Source: Strigomonas culicis (taxonomy: Eukaryota > Euglenozoa > Kinetoplastea > Trypanosomatida > Trypanosomatidae). Taken from it: 64,000 nucleotides of DNA. Below the pieces are notes generated by a model. The model saw nothing but the letters and a program-made list of their open reading frames with translations, was not told where the DNA came from and searched no databases. The stretch is taken from contig AUXH01000013.1 of the NCBI GenBank assembly GCA_000482145.1, positions 17,103 to 81,102 of the forward strand. Direction: 5' to 3'. Shown here in pieces: positions 1 through 7,554 of this stretch. Within the stretch, counting starts at the first letter, position 1; each line of letters begins with the position of its first letter. A program made the translations under genes and the position numbers.

Positions 1-38
1 GCACTCTTCTCACCTAAAAGGCGTACCCAAACACCGCG

Positions 39-647
39 TCACGCCTTATCTTGGTCGCCCTCCGCCTCCAGCTTCTGTGCGGCCGCCCACGCGGCGAACT
101 CATCAAACGTGATGCTGCCAGAACCGTTCGTGTCGATCGCGCGGAAGGTGGCCGCCGCGTCGCCAACGGCGGCGCCCCACGCCGCGATGCGCGGCGCCGC
201 TCGCTCCCACTCCTCCCTGCCGATCAGCATGTTGCCCGACGTGTCTGCCTCGTCGAAGAGCACCGTCAGCTCAAAGTAGTCGTAGATGTAGCACAGCAGC
301 AGGCGAAACGATGCGAAGGTAACCGCGTCGACGCGGCCCTCGCTGGTGGCGGCGGGGCCCAGCTCCCGCGCCTTCGCGAACGCGCGCTGCACAATGTCTG
401 GCAGGTGTGCTGTGAACGCTTCTAGATGCAGCACGTCGCGGCACCCGGCCAGCACCTCATCGTAGCTCAGCCGCTCCCTGCCGCTCTTGTCGAACTGCTG
501 AAAGAGCTCCACCCGCCGCTGCTCGTCCGCCGGCGTGCTCGCACGAGGCAGGTGCGCGCGAATGCCCTCCCACGCCGTCTGACGCTCCGCCGCCGTCCTG
601 CCTTCTGTGCTCTTGGGCGCACCGGTGGAAGAGGTGCTGCAGCCCAT
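39..647 (-). CDS. Calflagin (flagellar calcium-binding EF-hand protein), copy 1
   Basis: A 202-residue calcium sensor of the calflagin/FCaBP family, which is tethered to the flagellar membrane in trypanosomatids. It begins MGCSTSST: Gly2 suits N-myristoylation and Cys3 palmitoylation, the known dual-acyl anchor of the family. EF-hand loops are visible at about D53-E64, D135-E146 and D172-E183. The last is the most canonical (DTNGSGSITFDE); the second EF region near residues 97-110 is degenerate. The ORF extends upstream to 923, but that stretch is low-complexity and Gln-rich. I start at 647 because the acylation signal must be at the N-terminus and a splice acceptor is predicted at 714, downstream of the longer start. 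It is tandem with a diverged copy at 1731-2342. The family call is firm; exact localisation is inferred from the family. Confidence 0.93.
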   Translation of the reverse strand: MGCSTSSTGAPKSTEGRTAAERQTAWEGIRAHLPRASTPADEQRRVELFQQFDKSGRERLSYDEVLAGCRDVLHLEAFTAHLPDIVQRAFAKARELGPAATSEGRVDAVTFASFRLLLCYIYDYFELTVLFDEADTSGNMLIGREEWERAAPRIAAWGAAVGDAAATFRAIDTNGSGSITFDEFAAWAAAQKLEAEGDQDKA

Positions 648-650
648 CGG

Positions 651-674
651 TTGTTGTTGTTGTTGTTGTTGTTG
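651..674. repeat. (TTG)8 microsatellite
   Basis: Eight perfect TTG units lie immediately upstream of the calflagin 1 start. Read on the coding strand they are CAA units in the predicted 5' UTR. Confidence 0.95.
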
Positions 675-713
675 ATCTTGTGTGGGGGTATGAATGTGGA
701 TGTGCGGAGGATT

Positions 714-746
714 CTGGAATAGAGTGTATACAAAAGAAAAAAAAAC
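714..746 (-). promoter_or_regulatory. Predicted trans-splice acceptor for calflagin 1
   Basis: On the minus strand a polypyrimidine tract (731-746) is followed by its first downstream AG at 715-714. This is the usual kinetoplastid spliced-leader addition signal. It would give a 5' UTR of about 66 nt and would exclude the in-frame ATG at 923 from the mRNA, favouring the start at 647. Confidence 0.45.
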
Positions 747-1730
747 AGATGGAGAGTGTTGTTTCGCTGTTGTGTTTGATATACATATACGTTGGATGAG
801 AGGATGAGAGAGGAGCAAATAAAAACAAAACATAATACGATCCAAGAGGTTGGAAAAGAAAACTTGTTGTTGCGATGGATGATTGTTTATGTGTGTCTTT
901 TTGTTTTGGACACGCAGAGCCATCTTCTTTAGATGAATCCATTATTCTTCTTTTCTTGTTTTTACTGTTCTACAATTCGATTTACCAACATTCGAAGGCA
1001 ATTCATTTCTTGTTACATTTCTCTTTTTTTTTTTGAAGAAGAAGGGGTCTCGTTTTTTGTGCTTTTCGATTACGGCAATATTCCCTGTCGGGGCTCTTCC
1101 ATTGATTGCATTGAATCTACAAAAGAAATAAAGAAATAAAGAGAACACGATGAAACATAGAAAACATATGTACATAAAAAGTTGCAATGTAGTGCATGAC
1201 AGTAATAAGAAAAAAAAAAGAACTCCAATCTGTGAACAGAAAAAAAAAGGCTTAACAATACACTGTGTATATATGAACACTACTAGCAAGAGTAAGAACA
1301 GTCCCAAAGTCAAAGGGAAAAGAGCGTATGGATGAGTTTGCACCTCAGGTGCCTATGGAGGACATCTATTCTTTACCATAGCTATGACTTGTGTTACGTT
1401 CCGTTGTAGCTCACGTGATTGTTTGTGAGCGTTTTTGTTTGTTCGTGTTCACTCATTAGAAGAGAGGAGCAAAGTGCATACGTACTCTCCAGTAATCACA
1501 TAAAGAACAAGAGGGGAAAAAAGGATAAACAAAAAAAAAGAGAAAAAAAACGCAACGCAATAGCGGCACGCCGCACTGCCAAATCCTTACGCGTAAAGAT
1601 GGCATGCTGTGCACTGTAGAAGGTGGTGGTCTCGGTAAGCCCTCATTGATTTCATTTTTATAAGTTTTCTTTATTATTATTACTATTATTGTGTTTCGAT
1701 GGTGTTGTTCATTTGCTGCACGTGTCCTTC

Positions 1731-2342
1731 TCAGGCCTTATCTGGGTCTCCCTCCGCCTCGAGCCGCTTGGCAGCGGCCCACGCGGCAAACTCATCCAAG
1801 TTGATGCTGCCAGAGCGGTCCGAATCGATCTCGCGAAAAATCTCCATCGCATTCTTCTTCGTGACGCCCCACGCCGCGAAATGCGGCGCCGCCTGCTGGA
1901 ACTCCTTCCGGTCGATCAGATGATTGCCGGACGTGTCAATCGCCTCGAAGAGCATCGTCACGGCCAGGAAGTCGTGGACGTAGCAGAGCAGCAGCCGGAA
2001 GCCGGTGAAGCTCAGCTGCTCCGGCTTCTCCGCCGCCGCGCCGCCCTCCATGACGGACGCCTTCGCAAAGGCACGTTTCACCACGTCCTCTAAACGCGCT
2101 GTGACCTCCTCCAGGTGCAGCACGTCGCGGCACCCAGCCAGCAGCTCATCGTAGCTCAGGCCCTCCTTGCCATCCTTGTCGAACTCATGAAAGAGCGTCA
2201 CGCGCCTCTGCTTGTCTTCCGGTGTCACCGCCCGCGGCAGGCGCTGGCGCGCCTCCTCCCACCTCGCACGCTTCTCATCGTTCGCCGCCGCGCCCTGCGC
2301 TGTGGCGCTCTCCGCGTTAGATTTAGAGGTGATGCAGCCCAT
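1731..2342 (-). CDS. Calflagin (flagellar calcium-binding EF-hand protein), copy 2
   Basis: A 203-residue paralogue of the 39-647 gene with the same length and domain plan. It starts MGCITSKS, again placing Gly2 and Cys3 for myristoyl and palmitoyl anchoring. The EF-hand loops are about D55-E66 (DKDGKEGLSYDE), D136-E147 and D173-E184 (DSDRSGSINLDE). The last loop ends a strongly conserved block (EFAAWAAA) shared with copy 1, and both proteins end in DKA. The ORF is open to 2573, but that extension is a translated AT-rich leader and is rejected. The copies have diverged most in the first 25 residues after the acylation signal and in the degenerate second EF region, so they may differ in membrane targeting or calcium response. 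Confidence 0.93.
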   Translation of the reverse strand: MGCITSKSNAESATAQGAAANDEKRARWEEARQRLPRAVTPEDKQRRVTLFHEFDKDGKEGLSYDELLAGCRDVLHLEEVTARLEDVVKRAFAKASVMEGGAAAEKPEQLSFTGFRLLLCYVHDFLAVTMLFEAIDTSGNHLIDRKEFQQAAPHFAAWGVTKKNAMEIFREIDSDRSGSINLDEFAAWAAAKRLEAEGDPDKA

Positions 2343-2438
2343 CGCTGTCCAGCGAAACGGCAAGTAATTATAATAGTAATAAGAGTAATAATAGAAAGAA
2401 GGGAAAGTAGAAGAGTGAGCAATAAGGCTATGTGCAAG

Positions 2439-2482
2439 CTTCGCCAAAAAGAATGGAAAAAAAAAACAAGAGAGAGAGAAGG
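2439..2482 (-). promoter_or_regulatory. Predicted trans-splice acceptor for calflagin 2
   Basis: A minus-strand pyrimidine tract (purine-rich on plus, 2451-2482) is followed by AG at 2440-2439, giving a leader of about 97 nt before the ATG at 2342. A second AG lies at 2429-2428. The position is predicted, not observed. Confidence 0.35.
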
Positions 2483-2573
2483 TTATGATTAGACTCAATA
2501 ACGCGCATAGGGTACATATGCCTTGGAAAAAAAATTCTTTATGTTTTTCTGTTGTTTTTTTGTGTGTATTCAC

Positions 2574-2606
2574 GAAGAAGAAGAAGAAGAAGAAGAAGAA
2601 GAAGAA
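2574..2606. repeat. (GAA)11 microsatellite
   Basis: Eleven perfect GAA units. On the transcribed minus strand this is a TTC pyrimidine tract that could also serve RNA processing (polyadenylation of the upstream gene, trans-splicing of the downstream one). Confidence 0.95.
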
Positions 2607-2809
2607 AAAGACGTAAGAATAAAAACTACTTTATGTTCCTTTTTTTTTGTAGAACTATTCTTTTTTTTTGTTGTTGTTGTTGTTGTTTTTGATATATTTT
2701 TTATTATTTCACTCCTTGGTTCTCTCTGTCTCTAAATATCCCCCTCTTCAGTGTGTGTCTATGAGCTACAATGCAGATGAGGGGCATCAGCGGATGCGTA
2801 AGACAACAA

Positions 2810-2836
2810 GAAAGAAAGAAAGAAAGAAAGAAAAAA
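2810..2836. repeat. (GAAA)n microsatellite
   Basis: GAAA units lie directly after the stop codon of the cytochrome b5 gene, in its predicted 3' UTR. Confidence 0.85.
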
Positions 2837-2843
2837 GATGCGC

Positions 2844-3530
2844 TCAGCGCAGAAGCACATAGGCCGCCATGAAGAAGATGGACAGCATCATAATCAGCAT
2901 CAGCTGCTCCTGCAACCGCTCCAGCAGCGACGCGTCTTCACGCTTGCGGCGCGCACCGGCGACGTGGCCGGCGTCGCCGCCCGCCGCCGCGCCGGCGCCG
3001 CTCGCGGCGCCCGGCTTGAGGCGGTCCACGAACTTTTTCCGCTCACTAACGTCGAGGTCGCCAATGTGGTACTTCGCCATCATGCGGTAGGCGGTGTCGC
3101 TGTGACCGTTGTTCGTGAAGGCCTCCGTTGCGTCCTGGCCCGCGTTGTACAGAATGACATCGCGGCCGCCAGGGTGCAGGTCGAGGAACTTGGTGACGTC
3201 GTAGACCTTGTTGTTGATCACAAACCACGCCGCGTCGGCGCTCTTCTTCGAGACCACGTCCGCCATGTGCAGAAACTTGCGCTGCTCCGCCTCCGGCAGC
3301 GTGCCGACGCGCAGCTCCTCCAACTTGCGCATGGCGCCGCTGCTGTGCCGCACCGCCTCGAAGTCCTCCGTCGCGTCCATGCCGATCTTCGCGAGCAGCA
3401 CATCGCGGCCGCCGGGGTGGTCATCGTAGAACTTGGACACGTTATAGACGCCGTTGTTGATGATGATCCAGCCATCCGCCTTCTCCTTGTGGGCGGCCAC
3501 GTCGTTGCGGGACACGGTGGGGTGCGACAT
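2844..3530 (-). CDS. Tandem cytochrome b5 domain protein with C-terminal membrane anchor
   Basis: A 228-residue haem protein with two complete cytochrome b5 domains in series and a hydrophobic C-terminal segment (about residues 209-226) expected to tail-anchor it. Domain 1 covers about residues 5-78, with haem ligands H38 (in HPGG) and H62. Domain 2 covers about residues 85-160, with H119 (in HPGG) and H143. In both domains the two His are 24 residues apart, as in classical b5, so both should bind haem. A Gly/Ala-rich linker (174-192) and a basic patch precede the anchor. The likely role is electron transfer at the ER or outer mitochondrial membrane, for example to desaturases; the partner is unknown. 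Single-domain b5 is the usual form, so the duplication is unusual. Confidence 0.9.
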   Translation of the reverse strand: MSHPTVSRNDVAAHKEKADGWIIINNGVYNVSKFYDDHPGGRDVLLAKIGMDATEDFEAVRHSSGAMRKLEELRVGTLPEAEQRKFLHMADVVSKKSADAAWFVINNKVYDVTKFLDLHPGGRDVILYNAGQDATEAFTNNGHSDTAYRMMAKYHIGDLDVSERKKFVDRLKPGAASGAGAAAGGDAGHVAGARRKREDASLLERLQEQLMLIMMLSIFFMAAYVLLR

Positions 3531-4117
3531 GGTTCAGTTGGCGAGTTGAGATAAGTGTTATAAGGTTAAATATGTGTGTATTTTTGTTTTGTTTATTTTT
3601 TTGTTTGTTCGTTTGTTTGCTTTTACAGCTGCTAATCAAGACGTAAAAATACCAAACAGAGAATTAATATATAGCTATAATTGAACTACTACTTTGCTTT
3701 CCTTAGTGTCCTTCTTTGGTGTGATGTATTATAATAATAGTATTATGTGTGTCTATTGAAAAAAGCAAAAAACAGAGAATAACTGTTTTTATTTTGAGGA
3801 ACACAAAATGAAGAGCAAACAAAAAAAAAACTAGAATTAAGAATAAGATGAATTGTTAATGACAGCAACGATGAAAGAACGTGCTTAAAAGAAAGGAGAA
3901 AAAAAGAGTGAGAGAGAAAGGAATAAGAAATGAAAAACACACAAGATAAAGTCATTGTCGCTCAACTATGAACAACAACACCACTAACAAAAGGGAAAGA
4001 AAAAAGAGGGAAAAAAAGAGGTAGAGAGCACCTCCCTTCTCTTTATACTATGTTACACAAAAGAGCACTGTCACACCGGTGTACCAAAGAATATCGATGT
4101 ATGTGTGTGTGTTACTA
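3531..4117. other. Spacer between cytochrome b5 and the PAC4-like gene
   Basis: No gene is seen. Purine-rich blocks (3757-3960 and 3985-4032) would be minus-strand pyrimidine tracts. An AG at 3754-3753 next to the tract at 3757-3775 is a possible acceptor for the b5 gene. The 70-codon ORF at 3743-3955 is Phe/Ser low complexity and is not accepted. Confidence 0.6.
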
Positions 4118-4756
4118 TCACCCGCGGCCGTCGCGATGCTCTGCCAGTACCGCCAAGATCCGCTTGTATACAAAGACGCTAAACGAGTCCGACGCCGCGC
4201 CAGGGCTGCCGCTGCCGCCGCCGCCCGTGCCGCTCGGTGACAGAAGCAGCGCCTCCGCACGCTCGCCTTCCAGCGCGCAGTGCACGAACACCATCACCCC
4301 GCTGCCGGTCGCACCAACCTCGGAGCGCTTCGAAAGCTGCCGCGCCAGCTTCTCCGACAGACTCCGCGCGAAGGCCGACGAGGCGGAGCCCTCGCCGCTG
4401 TGCAGCCCCGCCCCGCCGTCTTCACCCGTCTCTAACAGCAGCTCCGTGGACGACAGACGACCACCGCCGGTGCCGGCCGCCACCGCCACGTGGCACGGGC
4501 CGAGCTTTGGCACGAAGCGTGCGCACGCCAGCGCCCGGGGGGCCGACGCCGCAGCGCCACTCGGCGGCAGCTGCCGCAGCGGCGCAAAGGCGTCCGGCAG
4601 CAGCGAGAGATGGACCCACACGTGGTGGCAGCCGAAAAAGACGAACTGCAGCCGCACATCCGCGACATGCGGCGCCTGTGCCTCCTCCACCACGGTAGCG
4701 CCCGGCGCTAGATGGAAAAACGGAAGCACCTCCGTGTAGGCATACGGCGCCGGCAT
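4118..4756 (-). CDS. Proteasome assembly chaperone 4-like protein
   Basis: A 212-residue protein that weakly matches the PSMG4/PAC4 family of small chaperones that pair alpha subunits early in 20S proteasome assembly. The first half has the expected beta-rich segment (VRLQFVFFGCHHVWVHLSL, residues 34-52). The second has a helix SLSEKLARQLSKR (132-144), then a strand VMVFVHC (154-160), then a terminal helix near FVYKRILAVL. This order fits PAC4, where a similar helix precedes the strand resembling QVFVSCNL. Gly/Ser-rich insertions (about 90-128 and 171-190) lengthen it relative to the roughly 120-residue human protein. The ORF opens at 4768 with a TTG codon; the first ATG is at 4756. A predicted acceptor lies near 4835. 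The assignment is motif-level only; a conserved hypothetical protein is the alternative. Confidence 0.45.
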   Translation of the reverse strand: MPAPYAYTEVLPFFHLAPGATVVEEAQAPHVADVRLQFVFFGCHHVWVHLSLLPDAFAPLRQLPPSGAAASAPRALACARFVPKLGPCHVAVAAGTGGGRLSSTELLLETGEDGGAGLHSGEGSASSAFARSLSEKLARQLSKRSEVGATGSGVMVFVHCALEGERAEALLLSPSGTGGGGSGSPGAASDSFSVFVYKRILAVLAEHRDGRG

Positions 4757-5254
4757 CGCACAATCCAAAGGAATAAATAGAGAGAGAAAAGTGTAGGATC
4801 GTGGGGAAGGGTAGTAGTAGCCTTCCTGTTCAAACTAGAAAAGAGAAAGAAAAAGACAAACAAAAAAAAGAATGAGGGAGCAGAAGTGTGTCATAAAGCT
4901 TTTTTTTATGGTGGGTGGATACCGTCATCTGCAGGATGCAAGGGGGAGAAAAGAACCTCAACACCACAAAAGAAAAAAAAGTGTATATTTATATGCGTTA
5001 GAACGATAGGAGTGCAACAACCGCTTTCGGAACACTGGCAAAACAACAATCAAAATACACACACGTGTGGTGTTCCCTTTTTTTTTTTATGTGGACGGAA
5101 TATTCACAACCACAATGGCAACCAAAACAAAAACCAAAACGCCAAACAAAAAAAAGGCATTTCGAACCTCCATTACCATCCTTCTGTATAGCTGCCACAA
5201 GCAGCAGCACAAGAAGAGGAGTTTGATAGAAGGCCCCCTTCACACACAGTTTCC
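4757..5254. other. Spacer upstream of the PAC4-like gene
   Basis: No gene is seen. A purine-rich tract at 4838-4859 with AG at 4836-4835 is a plausible trans-splice site for the PAC4-like gene. The rest is A-rich low complexity. Confidence 0.6.
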
Positions 5255-6688
5255 TCATTCCTCATCCGAAGACGAGGTGCTGCTGTTGATGTCGTCCACC
5301 GCGGCGGCGCCCGCCGCGCCCTTGGCGGCGCCGACAGCGGAGGACACGGCGGCGCCCACCTTGGCCGCCGCCTTACTCATGCTGCCGCCGGCGCCGCTCT
5401 TCTCCTTCGCGGTCGACTCGCGCATCATCTTCAGCACCTCCGTCATGAAGTAGTCGTCCTCCGGGATAGCGCCGGTGCCGTCGTCGCCGCCGGCGGCGGT
5501 GGGGCTGGCGGCCGCCGCCGCGGGGTAGAGGTCCCGGAAGAGCCCGCCCTGCGAGAGCACAAACGCCTCCTGCAGGAAAGAGCGCTGCGCGACGTGGTGC
5601 CACTCGTCACTGAGCTGCTCCAGCACCAACTTGCGGAGCCGCTTGTCGATCGACAGCACGCGCTTCACCGTCACGACGCTGCGCATCGCCTCGTAGTCGC
5701 ACATGCGCCGGTACACCGACACGAGCACCGCGCAGAGCGCCGGCACCACCGCGTCGTAGCTCGGCGGCGCCGCCATGAAGTTGAGCGCGCTGAGGTTGAG
5801 AAAAAGGTACTTGAAGCCGCCCATGCCGCCGCCGCCCCCCGCGCTACTGCCCGCATCCTCCGGCTCCCCGAAGAGCAGCGAGGCGCTCCCCGCGGCGGCG
5901 CCGGCCGCGGCCGCCGACGGCGGCGCGCCCGGCTCCTCGCGCGTCTCGTCCCCGCCACGTAGTGCCTGCAGCAGCTCCGGCGACAGCCGCTGGCGGAACT
6001 GGCGGAGGGCGTGCTGCGCGAGTGCCTTCGCCGCGGGGCCGCCGGCAAACGCCACCTCCACCTCCAGCAGCAGCCCGTAGACCGCCTCGATGTAGGCCGC
6101 GCCGCTGATGGGCACAAGCATGAGGTCGGAGAGCGACAGTGCCAGCGCGGTGAAGGACGGGAGGTAGCGCTGCGGCCAGTTCGCGCGGTGCGACAGCGGG
6201 CGCGGCTGTGGCAGCGCCGCGAGGCTCACCCGCTGCGTGTCGCCCTCCGCGGTGGGGGCGCCGGCCTCGATGCGGAGGGGCGGCGCGCATGCCGCCGCGA
6301 GCGGCTCGAGGAGGAGGTGCACCTGAAGCGGCTCCGCGCGGTTCGCGGCGGCGAGCCGCTGCTGCACCGCCCCGGGGCTGTTGCCGCCGCCCCCGCCCGC
6401 GGTGGAGGGCGGCCCCGCGAAGGCGGACAGCTCGCGGTGGGGGGAGGGTGGCGCGCCCGCCGCCTCCGGCGGCGGCGCGTCTAGCAGGCACTCCAGCGGC
6501 ACCTGGAAGTGGCGGCTGATGGTGAACTTGTTGAGCTGGACGCTGTTCATCCACAGGCCGCCCTCCGACGTGTGTAGGTCGATGATGTACTCGAGGTACT
6601 TGATCCGCTTGCTGGTCATGAACTCTACCAGCGCCACGCAGTCATCCGCAGTCTTCACCTTGTACGGCTTCTTCATCATTTTCTTCAT
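5255..6688 (-). CDS. Conserved-looking hypothetical protein, 477 aa
   Basis: I do not recognise a named family. The N-terminal 70 residues form a compact basic start (MKKMMKKPYKVKTADDC...) with predicted helices. Two further helical blocks follow: about residues 180-240 (SFTALALSLSDLMLVP...) and about 300-380 (SALNFMAAPPSYDAVVPALC, then a charged helix around VKRVLSIDKRLRKLVLEQL). They are separated by Pro/Gly/Ala-rich linkers. The C-terminus is Ala/Lys-rich and ends in an acidic Ser stretch (SSTSSSDEE). There is no signal peptide, transmembrane segment or catalytic motif. The helical blocks have uncompressed, varied composition, which argues for a real protein. A predicted acceptor near 6740 supports a start at 6688. 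A second Met at residue 4 is equally possible. Confidence 0.8.
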   Translation of the reverse strand: MKKMMKKPYKVKTADDCVALVEFMTSKRIKYLEYIIDLHTSEGGLWMNSVQLNKFTISRHFQVPLECLLDAPPPEAAGAPPSPHRELSAFAGPPSTAGGGGGNSPGAVQQRLAAANRAEPLQVHLLLEPLAAACAPPLRIEAGAPTAEGDTQRVSLAALPQPRPLSHRANWPQRYLPSFTALALSLSDLMLVPISGAAYIEAVYGLLLEVEVAFAGGPAAKALAQHALRQFRQRLSPELLQALRGGDETREEPGAPPSAAAAGAAAGSASLLFGEPEDAGSSAGGGGGMGGFKYLFLNLSALNFMAAPPSYDAVVPALCAVLVSVYRRMCDYEAMRSVVTVKRVLSIDKRLRKLVLEQLSDEWHHVAQRSFLQEAFVLSQGGLFRDLYPAAAAASPTAAGGDDGTGAIPEDDYFMTEVLKMMRESTAKEKSGAGGSMSKAAAKVGAAVSSAVGAAKGAAGAAAVDDINSSTSSSDEE

Positions 6689-7253
6689 GTTGATATTTCT
6701 TTTCCCGGTCTGTTTTGGTCTGCTCTATTAGTATTTGTTCTTTTTTATGTGTGTGGAAGTGAAGTACATCGGAAACACAGAAAGGAGGGAGAAAGGGAAA
6801 GAAAAACAGTACAAATGTAATTATAGTTAATGTAATATGTATATCCGCAGTGATATGTCATCATCTGGGTGGTAACGTTTTTTTTTTCTTCTGTGCTCGT
6901 AGTGTATTGTTATTTCTGTTTATTCTAGTATTTATATTCGTTTAATTAGCTTTTTAATATAAATGTATAATTGATGTGTATAGGTAAGATGAGTACAGAG
7001 ATGATAATGCACTGGGGAAAAATTTAAGAAAGAAAGAAAGAAAGAAAACGAAAAGTAGAAGAGTCTTTTGAATTATGATATGTACAAAAGGAAAAAGAAA
7101 AGAAAAAAGAGAACGTATATAAAACTTGTTCTAGAATACGAATTGGATACCATTATTTTTGTATTATTCGGTTTATCTAGTATTTTTATTTTTTCAACAG
7201 AAATTGGCTTCGGAAGAAAACGGCAAAAAAATGATAAATACCGTTGCGTGTAT

Positions 7254-7287
7254 ATGTGTGTGTGTGAGTGTGTGTGTGTGTGTGTAT
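7254..7287. repeat. TG-rich microsatellite
   Basis: An imperfect (TG)n run between the kinase gene and the 477-residue gene. Confidence 0.85.
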
Positions 7288-7364
7288 ACAAATATACGCA
7301 TTGCCAAAACAAAAAAAAAAGGAACACGATGGAGAAGCTGAAAGAAAAAAAAATCATTAAACTG

Positions 7365-7389
7365 TATATATATATATATATATATATAT
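7365..7389. repeat. (TA)n microsatellite
   Basis: An alternating TA run about 165 bases beyond the kinase stop codon on the transcribed side. Confidence 0.9.
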
Positions 7390-7554
7390 GCATCGCTGCC
7401 GCTTCACTTGAATGATGCCTCCTCCCCGTGACTAACAATCCTACATGATCCCCAAGAGGTAGTTGCGAGGGGGGAAGAGCACGCGACGGGAAAAAGAAAT
7501 GAGCATGGCAGCATGACCACCGCAGCAGCAGCAGCGGCAGCCCAAGAAGCGGTC

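Larger units (their letters stand above)
648..1730. other. Spacer between the two calflagin genes
   Basis: An AT-rich spacer with no convincing gene. It holds the TTG repeat and acceptor of calflagin 1, a T-run near 1024-1034, scattered A-runs, and a purine-rich block around 1505-1550 close to the 3' end of calflagin 2. The ORFs here are translations of homopolymers. Confidence 0.7.
2343..2843. other. Spacer between calflagin 2 and cytochrome b5
   Basis: No gene is seen. It contains the calflagin 2 leader and acceptor, a perfect (GAA)11 run, a T-rich block near 2640-2700 and a GAAA repeat near the 3' end of the cytochrome b5 gene. Confidence 0.7.
6689..7554. other. Spacer with TG and TA microsatellites
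   Basis: No gene is seen. A purine tract at 6778-6808 with AG at 6741-6740 fits an acceptor for the 477-residue gene. Further in are a GAAA repeat near 7028-7048, a TG-rich run near 7254-7287 and a TA run at 7365-7389, probably within the 3' UTR of the kinase gene. Confidence 0.7.

Noticed and set aside
648..923. N-terminal extension of calflagin 1 (and the similar one of calflagin 2 to 2573)
   Set aside because: They would bury the MGC acylation signal, are translated AT-rich leader, and lie above predicted splice acceptors.
942..1343. 133-codon minus-strand frame between the calflagins
   Set aside because: Mostly Phe and Leu from T-runs; it reads as untranslated spacer.
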